From Planctomycetota bacterium (GTDB lineage: Bacteria > Planctomycetota > J058 > JAJDCP01), in contig JAJDCP010000030.1 in NCBI GenBank assembly GCA_029260765.1, positions 1 through 51,416 on the forward strand: DNA of 51,416 nucleotides, read 5' to 3'. Each line of letters starts with the position of its first letter. The first letter of the stretch is position 1. This document shows positions 17,101 through 25,297 of the stretch, piece after piece. Below the pieces are notes generated by a model that searched no databases, was not told the origin of the DNA, and saw nothing but the letters and a program-made list of their open reading frames with translations. A program made the position numbers and the translations under genes.

Positions 17101-17535
17101 ACCAACAATTACTGTGGACGACGAGGCACTGGTTGTCATGGCACATCCTCCTGGTCGTTGTCCTTCTCTCCCCAGGAGGCCAGGAGGCTCATTGTTTCTG
17201 TGGCTTTTGTTGATGCAGCCCAGGTTCGACGATGCCCTGACTACACCTTGCCGATTTTCCTCGCCGCACGCGGAAGAGAAACCGATCGCAAGCAATCCCG
17301 ATTCCAGTCGCCACCAACCCGCAGCCAGCCGCCGTCTCGACCCACGGATCCCGCGCCAGGCCTCCACCTCGCGATGCGATGGGGGACATACGCATCATTT
17401 CCATCCCAATTTCGTCTTGAGCCCGTTTCATGATCCGCGGCGAGATCCCACAGGTTCGGCCTGGCAGGCCACGTTGCGCCTATGGCATCCTGGCTGCTTG
17501 GCGCCGGGGGAACACTCCCAGCCAAGGACATCTCC

Positions 17536-18510
17536 ATGCTTCCTCCCGAGATCCAAGGTCCCGTAAGCTTCCTCGGCGCGCCGCGTCGCGTCGATCACCT
17601 GCCCGTCGTCGGTGACGTGCTGCGCCGGCTGGCTGTGGCCGAAGCTGTCGACGAGTTGGTGCCCGAGCACCCCGCCTGCGAGATCAGCCCAGGCCAGTGT
17701 GTCGAGGTGCTGATCGTCGCGATCCTGAGTGGCTCCCACCCCCTCTACTGTGTTGGCGGCACACCCACGGGTTGGGACCTGGACCTCACTCTGGGCGAAG
17801 ACTACGACCCGGAGGGCCTGTCGGACACTAGGCTGGGTCCGGCCCTCGACTGTGTCTTCGAGGCCAGCGTGGGGAAGATCAACGCTGCCGTCCGCCTCCG
17901 CGCAGTTGAGGCCTTCGAGCGGACCTCAGCCGCGGACACATCGACACTCGGTCTATGGCCGCCACGAGTCCTGTGGGGTCGATGATCCGGAAGATCCGAG
18001 CTCGGCGCCGCACGAGACGCGCGGCCACAGCGAGAACCACCGGCCGGACCTGAAGCAGGTCACCTTCGGGCTGTCCGTGACCAACGACGGCTCTGGCCCC
18101 ATGCTGGGGCGCGTGACGGACGGGAACCGCAGCGACAACCTCGAAGGCGGCTCGCCACGGCGCCAGTCCTGCGCGAAGACGTGGAGGTCCACGAGCGCTA
18201 CGAGGGCGACCGCCTGCAGGTCCTGGCGGAAGAGGTGCGGTCAACCTGGCAGGGACTCAGGGTATCCGCGCCCCACCGCTAGAAGGAGGCGCAGGAAGAC
18301 GGAACCGAGACGTAGCGCGAGGCCGGGTTGGAGCCGAGCAAGCGGAAGTCACTTGAACGGACGGCCGCCGATGAGCGGGCAGGACTCGAGCAGCTGGCGA
18401 AGCCCTTGGATAGGCGGGAGTTCGCCTGCGAGACCGACGCCGCCAGGCGCGAGTCAGACACTACAGGGCAACGGACATCAGATGTGTTCGTGCCCAGGCA
18501 TCCATAGTCC
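17536..18510 (+). pseudogene. IS1634-family (DUF4277) transposase, N-terminal two thirds, frameshifted
   Basis: From ATG 17536 the product begins with the DUF4277 pattern (VDHLPVVGDVLRRLAVAEAVDELVP, VEVLIVAILSG, then an L-DTRLGPALD motif) and reaches ADTST at about 17943. It then shifts frame and continues with SVYGRHE, RGHSENHRPDLKQVTFGL and a DGNRSDN motif, which form the catalytic core of IS1634 transposases. After a further shift near 18165 the sequence goes on with in-frame stops through REFACETDA, about 18415-18440. At least two frameshifts and several stops make it dead. The C-terminal third is missing here, although a piece of such a region lies upstream at 16296-16479. Confidence 0.8.
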
Positions 18511-18572
18511 AAGTGCTAATTCTTGTAGGGGAGGAGTTTACCACCTCGATGATCCAGACGACAGCGCCCTGC

Positions 18573-18971
18573 TCAGTCTGCACTTCCAGCCTGCTTCTCG
18601 GCCCAGACGGCACAGTCCAGATGCGCGAGGATCTTTCTGTCCTTCGTGAGCAGGGACTCGCCATCGGTCAGGGCGTGGGCGGCGATGAGGCGGTCGAAGG
18701 GGTCGCGGGTCCAGGAAAGCGCACGTGCCGCTGCAGCCACAAGCTCGAAGGAGGTCGAAGCGACCTCCAGTCCGATGCGAGCTTTCAAGTCCGAGAGCAG
18801 GTTCTCTGAAGACTCGGTCACACGGCCGATTTCATACAGGAACTGCAGCTCCAGCGATGCTGCTGGGGAGCATCGCAACGGCTCGTCCTCTAGCAAACGA
18901 ATGACAGCAGCTGGAAATTTCTTTCGCAACCCTGCCGCAAGCCAGACGAGAACATGTGTGTCTACGTGCAC
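18573..18971 (-). CDS. vapC: VapC-type PIN-domain toxin (ribonuclease)
   Basis: 132 residues. The PIN fold is evident: first acidic residue in VDTHVLVWL, conserved Glu in ASLELQFLYEIGR, and the third and fourth acidic positions in RDPFDRLIAAHAL, followed by LLTKDRKI. VapC toxins are Mg-dependent endoribonucleases, usually acting on tRNA or rRNA, and are blocked by the cognate antitoxin. The start is GTG at 18971, overlapping the antitoxin 3' end by 10 bp, the normal order of antitoxin then toxin. All expected acidic residues are present, so it is probably active. It sits immediately beside IS1634 wreckage. Confidence 0.9.
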   Translation of the reverse strand: MHVDTHVLVWLAAGLRKKFPAAVIRLLEDEPLRCSPAASLELQFLYEIGRVTESSENLLSDLKARIGLEVASTSFELVAAAARALSWTRDPFDRLIAAHALTDGESLLTKDRKILAHLDCAVWAEKQAGSAD

Positions 18972-19198
18972 GGGTCAGGGCTCCAAGCATCGCTCCAGTC
19001 GAGCTCAACCAGGTCATCCGGGTCACCCTTGATGAGATCAGCGCGTTCGACCAGATTGTCGAGTTTGGAGCGCTTCTTTTCTGGCACGATCAGGAGTCTC
19101 TGGCCCTTGCGCTCGATCTCTAGAGGGATGCCGCTCTGTAGAACCTGATCCAAGAGACGATAGATATTGGCGCGTAGCTGAGAAGCATTGATAGCCAT
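18962..19198 (-). CDS. vapB: Phd/YefM-like antitoxin of the VapBC module
   Basis: 78 residues. MAINASQLRANIYRLLDQVLQ is the Phd/prevent-host-death type N-terminal DNA-binding dimerisation region; IEIERKGQ-like strand (PLEIERKGQRLLIVP) follows, and the acidic C-terminal tail (DPDDLVELDWSDAW) is the usual toxin-binding part. The ATG at 19198 is chosen because homology begins there; the frame stays open far upstream (to 20230) as a shadow of the dprE1-like gene. A sigma-70-like promoter overlapped by an inverted repeat lies directly upstream, as expected for an autoregulated TA operon. Confidence 0.88.
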   Translation of the reverse strand: MAINASQLRANIYRLLDQVLQSGIPLEIERKGQRLLIVPEKKRSKLDNLVERADLIKGDPDDLVELDWSDAWSPDPCT

Positions 19199-19207
19199 GG
19201 GACCCCC

Positions 19208-19249
19208 TACGTTCGTACGAATCATACAACAACGAACGTACGCATTCAA
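19208..19249 (-). promoter_or_regulatory. vapBC promoter with overlapping operator palindrome
   Basis: On the minus strand TTGAAT (19249-19244) and TATGAT (19226-19221) are exactly 17 bases apart. A perfect 9-bp inverted repeat (TACGTTCGT at 19208-19216 and ACGAACGTA at 19232-19240, 15-bp spacer) brackets the -10 box, and a 10-bp palindrome TTCGTACGAA (19212-19221) overlaps one arm. The arrangement fits repression by the VapB or VapBC complex. Confidence 0.75.
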
Positions 19250-19427
19250 GAGGAAGCCCGAACTGATGCGACCAGGCCGCGGCAATCCCGCAAACATCGA
19301 ACCTTGCGGGCCGACTTCGGCCCACCGCTGCAGTCGATGCGACGATGTGCTAGCATTGCCGACAAGCCCGTAACCTCCGCAGAGCCAGACCCAGCCACCT
19401 GCCGAAACTCCAAGCCCGGGAACATCG

Positions 19428-20741
19428 ATGCCCACAAGCACACTGAGCGGTTGGGGACGACAAGCGGTCCCAGGCAGCGAGCGTTGCTCCGAAGACCTCG
19501 AGGCCTTGAGCTTGGACGTGCCCCTGTTCCGCGGCCTGGGCCGAGCGTACGGCGACGCCGCCCTGCCCGCCTGGGGCCAGCTCGAGGTCGGCGGCACCCG
19601 ACTGGCCGACCGATTGTTGGCTTTCGACCCCGCGAGCGGCCTGCTGCGTGCCGAGGCCGGCCTCTCGCTCGAAGCCCTGAAGAGCGCTTTTCTGCATCGC
19701 GGCTGGTTCATCCCCGTCAGCCCGGGTACCCAGTATGTCACCCTGGGCGGTATGGTCGCCGCGGACGTCCACGGCAAGAACCACCACGTCGCCGGCTGCC
19801 TGGGCCGGCACGTCGAGAGCCTCAAACTGCGCACGGCCGACGGCCGCTTGCTGGTATGCTCGCGCAGCCATGAGCCCGAGCTCTTTTTTGCAACTCTCGG
19901 CGGCATGGGACTGACCGGCCATATCCTTGAGGTCGCGCTGAGGCTCGAGCAGATCCCCTCTCCCTGGATCGTCGCGCAGAGCGAGCGCCTGCCGGATCTC
20001 GAGGCCTTGCTGGAAGGCCTGGAGCGCACACGCCAGCGCTGGCCCTTCACAGTCTGCTGGCTCGACTGTCTGGCCCGGGGGCGCCAGCTCGGCCGGGGGA
20101 TCCTGATCTGCGGCCGCTGGGCTCGTCCGGACGAGGCCCCCCGCCGCAGCCCTCCGCCGCTGAAGCGGATCGCGATGCCGGACCTGTTTCCCGGTTGGGT
20201 CTTGGACCGCTGGTCGATCCGGCTGTTCAACCTGCTGTACTACACCAAGCACTTCCGCAGGAAGAAGCGCTTCCTCAGCCATCCGGACCCCTTCTTCTAT
20301 CCACTCGATGCCGTCCAGCACTGGAACCGCATCTACGGCTCGCGCGGCTTCACCCAGTACCAATGCGTGCTGCCCGACGCTGGTGACGCGCGCGGTTTTC
20401 TGAGCCTGCTGACTGCCCAGAACGCCCCCTGCTTCCTCGGTGTGATCAAAGATTGTGGGCCCGAAGGCGAGGGGCTGCTGTCCTTCCCCCGCAGCGGGAT
20501 CTCTTTCGCCGTCGACATCGCCATGCGCGCCGATACGCAGCGCATCGTCGACCGCCTCAACCACTATGTCATCGACTGCGGCGGTCGGATCTACCTCGCC
20601 AAGGACGCCCTGACCCGCCCAGAGCATTTTCGTCAGATGGAACCGCGCCTCGAGCGCTGGCTGGCCGTTCGGCGCCGCTGGGACCCCAAGGGCCGGCTGA
20701 AGAGCGCGCTGTCGGTGCGGCTGTTGGGAGACCGCCTGTGA
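19428..20741 (+). CDS. FAD-dependent oxidoreductase, DprE1-like (decaprenylphosphoryl-ribose 2'-oxidase family)
   Basis: 437 residues. The p-cresol-methylhydroxylase/VAO FAD-binding half has GLGRAYGD, SPGTQYVTLGGMVAADVHGKNHH (His115 next to the flavin) and LGGMGLTG. The C-terminal half has GGRIYLAKD, whose Lys matches the active-site Lys of mycobacterial DprE1, and a WLAVRRRWDPKGRL ending. It should oxidise the 2'-OH of decaprenyl-phospho-ribose in the first step of epimerisation to arabinose. The position of the Cys attacked by benzothiazinones in Mycobacterium appears to be Ala here (SFAVDI versus NICVDF, from memory). The next gene overlaps by GTGA. The start ATG lacks a strong ribosome site. 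Confidence 0.87.
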   Translation: MPTSTLSGWGRQAVPGSERCSEDLEALSLDVPLFRGLGRAYGDAALPAWGQLEVGGTRLADRLLAFDPASGLLRAEAGLSLEALKSAFLHRGWFIPVSPGTQYVTLGGMVAADVHGKNHHVAGCLGRHVESLKLRTADGRLLVCSRSHEPELFFATLGGMGLTGHILEVALRLEQIPSPWIVAQSERLPDLEALLEGLERTRQRWPFTVCWLDCLARGRQLGRGILICGRWARPDEAPRRSPPPLKRIAMPDLFPGWVLDRWSIRLFNLLYYTKHFRRKKRFLSHPDPFFYPLDAVQHWNRIYGSRGFTQYQCVLPDAGDARGFLSLLTAQNAPCFLGVIKDCGPEGEGLLSFPRSGISFAVDIAMRADTQRIVDRLNHYVIDCGGRIYLAKDALTRPEHFRQMEPRLERWLAVRRRWDPKGRLKSALSVRLLGDRL

Positions 20742-21472
20742 ATGTCGCCATGCTCGGCGCCACCCGCGGCATGGGGCGCGCCCTCGCGCGCCTGCTGGCC
20801 GCCCGGGGCGCGCGCATCTTTCTGCTCGGCCGTGATGCGCAGGCCCTCCAGAAGAGCGCCACCGACCTGCAGCTACGTGGAGCGAGCGAGGTAGGTTTTG
20901 CGGTCTGCGACCTGCTCGAGAGTGCCTGTTTCGGCCCAGCGCTCGACGCGGCCCAGGCGCACCTGGGCGACCTCGACACGGTGATTCTCAGCGCCGGCTT
21001 GTTTGCGCCCCAAGAACAGCTTGAACAGGACCTGAACTTCAGCGAGAAGATGCTGCAGGCGAATTTTACCGGCAGCATCCTCTTCTGCGAGCAGGCGCGC
21101 AGTCGCCTCCTCGCCCGCGGAGGAGGGACGCTGTGCGTGTTCAGCTCGGTGGCCGGCGACCGGGGCCGCAAGCCTGTCGTGCTGTACGGGGCCAGCAAGG
21201 CAGGTTTGTCTGCCTACCTCGAAGGCCTCGACCACCGCTACCGGGCGGAGGGGCTGGTGACGGTCTGCGTCAAGCCGGGGTTCGTGCATACTGGCATGAC
21301 GGCCGGTCTGCGCCCTCCCCCGTTCGCAGGCCAGCCCGAGGCGGTGGCGCGGCGGGTGCTGCGGGCCATCGAGCGCGGAAAGCCGGTCGTCTATGCGCCC
21401 TGGATCTGGGGCCTGGTGATGGCCGTGATCCGCAGGCTGCCCCGCTTTGTGATGCGGCGGGTGGGATTTTGA
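20738..21472 (+). CDS. short-chain dehydrogenase, DprE2-like
   Basis: 244 residues. The Rossmann motif GATRGMG opens the protein; LSAG (NNAG-equivalent), FSSVAGDRG with the catalytic Ser, and YGASKAG (YxxxK) are present, followed by VKPGFVHTGMT. DprE2 reduces the keto intermediate made by DprE1 to yield decaprenyl-phospho-arabinose. The start is GTG 20738, overlapping the dprE1-like stop, and the frame upstream is a shadow of that gene. The C terminus has a hydrophobic stretch (WIWGLVMAVIRRLPRFVMRRVGF) that could associate with the membrane, as in known DprE2. The assignment comes from pairing with DprE1 as well as SDR motifs. Confidence 0.85.
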   Translation: MNVAMLGATRGMGRALARLLAARGARIFLLGRDAQALQKSATDLQLRGASEVGFAVCDLLESACFGPALDAAQAHLGDLDTVILSAGLFAPQEQLEQDLNFSEKMLQANFTGSILFCEQARSRLLARGGGTLCVFSSVAGDRGRKPVVLYGASKAGLSAYLEGLDHRYRAEGLVTVCVKPGFVHTGMTAGLRPPPFAGQPEAVARRVLRAIERGKPVVYAPWIWGLVMAVIRRLPRFVMRRVGF

Positions 21473-21626
21473 GGAGCTGCGCGTCGGCTGGCGCCGATGG
21501 GAAATCTGGAAACCAACCACGAGCCCAGGTCCGATCCGTGCGTGGCGTAGGATAGTTGAAAAGGCGTCGGCCGAGGTGCAGGCTGGCGTCCGGCTCGATT
21601 CCGCACCAAACAACAGGAGTGGGACG

Positions 21627-22004
21627 ATGGAACTGGAACGGCGTGACTTCAACAAGATGCTCTTGGCAGCTGTCGGGGGAATCCTGGCCGGAGTGAGCGG
21701 TTGTCAGAGCACTCCCAGCGATCCGAACATGCCCGACCGGCTCAGCCTTCCCGAGCGCCACGTGTGCGCCGGTTACAACACCTGCTCCGGCAAGGGCGGC
21801 TGCCAATCCGGCGACGGCGGCTGCCGCGGCCGCAACACCTGCTCCGGCAAGGGCGGTTGCTACACCGTCGACACCCACTCCTGCGCCGGCAAGAACGCCT
21901 GCAAGGGCCTGGGCGGCTGCAAGACCGGTATCAACGGCTGCATCGCCAAGAACGACTGCGCCAACCAGGGCGGTTGCGCCGTGCCGATCAACACGGGCTC
22001 CTGA
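21627..22004 (+). CDS. bufA: bufferin-type RiPP precursor, 12-Cys class, with lipoprotein-like signal
   Basis: 125 residues. The N terminus (ERRDFNKMLLAAVGGILAGVSGC) has a twin Arg followed by a hydrophobic stretch and a lipobox-like VSGC, so it may be a Tat-exported lipoprotein. The C-terminal part has exactly 12 cysteines in four C-x5-C-x5-C units (CAGYNTCSGKGGC and variants), separated by 6-7 residues. This matches the BUF_6/12Cys precursors whose cysteines are oxidised to thiooxazoles by DUF692/MNIO enzymes and which are implicated in copper buffering. The start ATG 21627 has GGAG 8 bases upstream. The maturation genes follow immediately. Modification and metal binding are inferred. Confidence 0.88.
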   Translation: MELERRDFNKMLLAAVGGILAGVSGCQSTPSDPNMPDRLSLPERHVCAGYNTCSGKGGCQSGDGGCRGRNTCSGKGGCYTVDTHSCAGKNACKGLGGCKTGINGCIAKNDCANQGGCAVPINTGS

Positions 22005-22008
22005 AGGC

Positions 22009-22854
22009 ATGGTCCCCAACCGCTGGGGACTGCCGCAGCTCGGGCTGGGTATCGGCCTGCGCTCTGTGCACTACGGCAGCATCCTCGAGCAGCAACCCGC
22101 GATCGACTGGTTCGAGATCATCTCGGAAAACTACCTCGACACCGAGGGGCGGCCTCTCGAGATGCTTGACCAGATCGCCGCGCGCTACCCGATCGCCCTG
22201 CACGGCGTCTCGATGTCGCTGGGCAGCACAGACCCGCTCGACTATGCCTACCTGCGCAAGCTGCGCAGCCTGGCAGAGCGCGTCCGCGCCCACTGGCTGG
22301 GAGACCACGTCTGCTGGACAGGCGTGGCGGGCCGCAACAGCCACGAATTGCTACCGCTTCCCTACACCGAGGCCTGCCTCGCGCACCTGGTCGAACGCAC
22401 GCGGGCGGTGCAGGACTTCCTGGGCCGACCGCTGGTGCTGGAGAACCCTTCGACCTACGTGCGTTTTGTGCGCTCGAGCATGAGCGAGGCCGAGTTCATC
22501 GGCCGGCTGGCGGAGGAGGCCGACTGCGCCCTGCTGCTGGACGTCAACAACATCTACGTCAGCAGCCGGAATCATGGCTTCGAGCCGCTCAGCTACCTCG
22601 AGAGCATCCCCTACGAGCGTGTGGTGCAGATCCACCTCGCCGGCCACAGTGACCACGGCAGCCACTGCGTCGACACCCACAGCGGTCCTGTGATCGATCC
22701 GGTCTGGCAACTGTACGCAGAAGCCATCCAACGGGCAGGGCCTCGCGCGACGCTGCTGGAATGGGACGCAGACATCCCGAGCCTGGACGTCGTGCACCGC
22801 GAAGTGCTCAAGGCCGAACGCTTCGGAGCCGGACTGGAGGCATCCCATGGCTGA
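22009..22854 (+). CDS. bufB: DUF692 / MNIO multinuclear iron oxidase (bufferin-modifying enzyme)
   Basis: 281 residues, normal length for the MbnB/TglH/BufB family with a TIM-barrel-like fold. Metal-ligand motifs are recognisable: HGVSMSLG, LGDHVCW, VLENPSTY, LLLDVNNIYV, QIHLAGHSDHG and a later Asp-x-His (CVDTHSGPV), giving the expected set of His, Asp and Glu ligands for two or three irons. It should use oxygen to convert Cys residues of the precursor to thiooxazole. It starts 4 bp after the precursor stop and overlaps bufC by 8 bp, so the three genes form one operon. Confidence 0.93.
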   Translation: MVPNRWGLPQLGLGIGLRSVHYGSILEQQPAIDWFEIISENYLDTEGRPLEMLDQIAARYPIALHGVSMSLGSTDPLDYAYLRKLRSLAERVRAHWLGDHVCWTGVAGRNSHELLPLPYTEACLAHLVERTRAVQDFLGRPLVLENPSTYVRFVRSSMSEAEFIGRLAEEADCALLLDVNNIYVSSRNHGFEPLSYLESIPYERVVQIHLAGHSDHGSHCVDTHSGPVIDPVWQLYAEAIQRAGPRATLLEWDADIPSLDVVHREVLKAERFGAGLEASHG

Positions 22855-23665
22855 GCTGCAGGCGCTGTTCGGCTGGATGCAGCAGCTGCTCAGCCATCCC
22901 CGGGGGATCTCCGCAGCCGAAGCAGAGCTTGCAGACAGCGGCTACAGCGTCGCGAAGGAGTTCTGCTCCAGCGAGGCGCGCAGTGCCGAGGACCGGCTCG
23001 CGATGATGGGCCGGATGATCTTGTGGCGGCTGATCGACGTGCTCGTCGAGGACTACCCCGCCACCCGCGCGCTGCTCGGCGACGAGCTGTTCACGCAACG
23101 GGCGCGCGCCTTCTTGAGCCGTCACCCAGCGCGTCACTACAACCTGAGCGAGCTCGGGCGCCGCTTCCCCGGCTTCCTGGCGGCGGGAGCGCAGGGGGGC
23201 TGCCTGTACGAGTTGGCCCGGCTCGAACGCGGCATCAGCGAGGTCTTCCACGCTCCCCGTGATCCCCAGCTCGGCGGCGCCTCGTTGGCCCAGCTTCCTC
23301 CCCAGGCCTGGGCCGCTACCCGCCTGAGGCTGGCCCGCGCCGTGCGCTTGTTCGCCTTCCGCTTCCCGGTAGACCAGCTGTTTCAGGCCACACGCGACGG
23401 CAAACCGGTCCAGATCCCGGCCCCTCGCCGCAGCTGGCTGCTGTTGTGCCGACGCGAGCTGACCGTGCGCCGGGTCCCCCTGCAGCGCGCGCAGTTCACA
23501 CTCCTGGAGGCTTTGTCGCAGGGCCACAGCCTGGCAACTGCGCTGCAACGCTGCGCCGCAAGCGCCGACCCCAAACAGCTGGCATCGCTCGGTACCTGGT
23601 TCCAACGCTGGACCGCGCTCGGCCTGTTCCTGCCCATTGAAGAGATTTTCGAAGCAGTCTGCTAA
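22847..23665 (+). CDS. bufC: DUF2063 partner protein of the bufferin operon
   Basis: 272 residues. The N-terminal half has the DUF2063 pattern: a helical LYxxM-like opening, RMILWRLIDVLVEDYPATRALLGDELF, then HPARHYNLSELGRRFPGFL and YELARLE. Proteins of this family (MbnC/BufC/TglI type) bind the precursor's leader and present it to the MNIO enzyme. The C-terminal 90 residues are a less conserved domain rich in Leu and Arg. Start ATG 22847 overlaps bufB by 8 bp. No membrane segment. Confidence 0.88.
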   Translation: MAELQALFGWMQQLLSHPRGISAAEAELADSGYSVAKEFCSSEARSAEDRLAMMGRMILWRLIDVLVEDYPATRALLGDELFTQRARAFLSRHPARHYNLSELGRRFPGFLAAGAQGGCLYELARLERGISEVFHAPRDPQLGGASLAQLPPQAWAATRLRLARAVRLFAFRFPVDQLFQATRDGKPVQIPAPRRSWLLLCRRELTVRRVPLQRAQFTLLEALSQGHSLATALQRCAASADPKQLASLGTWFQRWTALGLFLPIEEIFEAVC

Positions 23666-23694
23666 CATAGGCCCTTTGCTGGCACGAGCCGCGC

Positions 23695-25272
23695 GTGGAA
23701 TCTTCCTCCGACATCCAATCCACCCGCGAATTCCGCATCCACCGGCCGGATGTGGGGATCTCGCGCAAGGAACGGCGCGTGCTGCTGCTGCGCTCGCTGG
23801 CATTTGCCGGCGTGCTGTTGGTCCTGGTTGTCGTCGACTGGCTTATCGAACCGGCCATCTCTCCGTTCTCGCTCTTTGGGGCCACCTTCGAACGCCTGCC
23901 GATGATGGCCTATCTGACCGCCGTCGCGCGCCTGCTCGGCTTCTTGCTGACGGCTGTGATCACCCTGTGCGGCATCGCGATTCCGCTGACGGCCAACAAC
24001 TACACGCCCAAACTGATCAGCCTGTTCATGCAGGACAAGCTCAACTGGGCCATGCTCGGGTTGTTGGTGGGGGCCAACGTGATGACCCACTGGACAGTGC
24101 TGACGGCTTCGGCCGGGCCGCTGCCCGTCGACAATATGATGATTGCCAGCGTGCTGGCCCTGCTCTGCCTGCTGTTGGTGATCCCTTATGCCTTCTATGT
24201 GTTCACCAGTTTGATGCCCCAACGCATCGTCGCGCGCATCGAGAAGGAGGTCTGCGACGATCTCGACATGGTGACGCGCAAGCCCGCCAACTCTTGCCGG
24301 GTGCGTGAGCGCGTGGTCGAGAACCTCAAATACATCTCGAACATCACGCTGCGTTCAGTGGAGCGCTACGACAGGGACACGGCCCTGTACAGCCTCGAAG
24401 CCCTGCGCCGCATCTTCGACTGCTACCTCGAGCGCAAAGATGCGATGCCGGACGAGTGGTTCCGGGCCTACAGCCATGAGTTCCTGTCGAAGCCGGTGCA
24501 GGTCATCCAGAAGATCGAGCGCGAACGCACCATCTTCGAAGTCGAGTTGCTTGAAGAGTGCGCGTTGGTGCTGTCGATGGTGATCGGCAAATTCCGCGAA
24601 GGCGTGCGCATGCTCGGCGCGATGACCCGTCACATGGGAGTCTCAGCCCAGCTCGTTGGGGACAGCGGCTCGCTCGAGACGATACGGACCTACTTCAACT
24701 CCTTCATCCGCGCAGCCATCGCCGGACGCAATGCGGACGCGATCTACATGCTGATCTACCAGTACCGGCTGCTGGCTTCTCAGCTCGTCGAGCTCTGCCC
24801 GGACGAGGCAGTGCGGGTGGCGTTCTTTCTCGACTACTACGCCCACCAGGCGGTGCGCACGGGCATCGTGTTTGTCGCCAACCTGATCGCCTACGATCTG
24901 ACCAATCTCGTCACGCGCGCCTACAACTGCGACGCGCCCTGCAAGGACAAGCTCCTCGAGCTGGTGCTCGAATTTGACCGCAGCGACGGCATCGAAGGCT
25001 ACCCGGGCGTGATCAAGAGCCGCATCAAGCTGGCTGTCTGGATGCACCAGCACGATCGGACCCCGGAGGTTGACCAGCTCTGCTCCGTGTTGGCCAAGCT
25101 GTCCCATGCCCAACTTGCGGCTGCGCTGGACGAGATCGATCGCATCAAGACACGCTTCTTCTGGGAGATCACGGACCGCCGCTTGCATGTAGACTTTGTG
25201 CCCCCCGAGCAGCGGCCCCACTTCGAAGCGGTGCGCGCGCGCCTCTTGCGGGAAGCAGAAACGGTGGCCTAG
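23695..25272 (+). CDS. DUF2254-like predicted membrane protein
   Basis: 525 residues. Four hydrophobic segments lie at about 33-50, 75-100, 112-135 and 148-172, followed by a roughly 350-residue soluble, mostly helical domain. The NNYTPKLISLFMQDKLNWAMLGLLVG segment resembles the DUF2254 pattern in which a Ser/Tyr-x-P-K/R motif precedes a D-x-x-x-x-x-LG helix. Function is unknown in the family. The start is GTG 23695, with no clear ribosome site, so the true N terminus may differ. It lies 29 bp after bufC on the same strand and may be co-transcribed. Confidence 0.75.
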   Translation: MESSSDIQSTREFRIHRPDVGISRKERRVLLLRSLAFAGVLLVLVVVDWLIEPAISPFSLFGATFERLPMMAYLTAVARLLGFLLTAVITLCGIAIPLTANNYTPKLISLFMQDKLNWAMLGLLVGANVMTHWTVLTASAGPLPVDNMMIASVLALLCLLLVIPYAFYVFTSLMPQRIVARIEKEVCDDLDMVTRKPANSCRVRERVVENLKYISNITLRSVERYDRDTALYSLEALRRIFDCYLERKDAMPDEWFRAYSHEFLSKPVQVIQKIERERTIFEVELLEECALVLSMVIGKFREGVRMLGAMTRHMGVSAQLVGDSGSLETIRTYFNSFIRAAIAGRNADAIYMLIYQYRLLASQLVELCPDEAVRVAFFLDYYAHQAVRTGIVFVANLIAYDLTNLVTRAYNCDAPCKDKLLELVLEFDRSDGIEGYPGVIKSRIKLAVWMHQHDRTPEVDQLCSVLAKLSHAQLAAALDEIDRIKTRFFWEITDRRLHVDFVPPEQRPHFEAVRARLLREAETVA

Positions 25273-25297
25273 GGCGCCGCTGGCGTGGGAGAACACG

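Larger units (their letters stand above)
16480..17535. other. non-coding stretch between two IS1634 relics
   Basis: 1056 bp with no gene I can support. Open frames here are biased to Arg, Ser and Gly and show no family motif. A short plus-strand segment near 16630-16700 reads LGSGPLEAAR, faintly like the GSGxxEA motif of some transposases, but it is too short to call. The stretch also holds the repeat tracts listed at 16873-16910 and 17047-17100. Confidence 0.5.

Noticed and set aside
16624..17367. 247-codon minus-strand frame between IS relics
   Set aside because: Composition is Arg/Ser/Gly-rich, it reads through repeat tracts, and no family motif or ribosome site is present.
19199..20230. 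Long frame upstream of the vapB start
   Set aside because: It is antisense to the dprE1-like gene, and the vapB promoter and operator lie between it and the true start.
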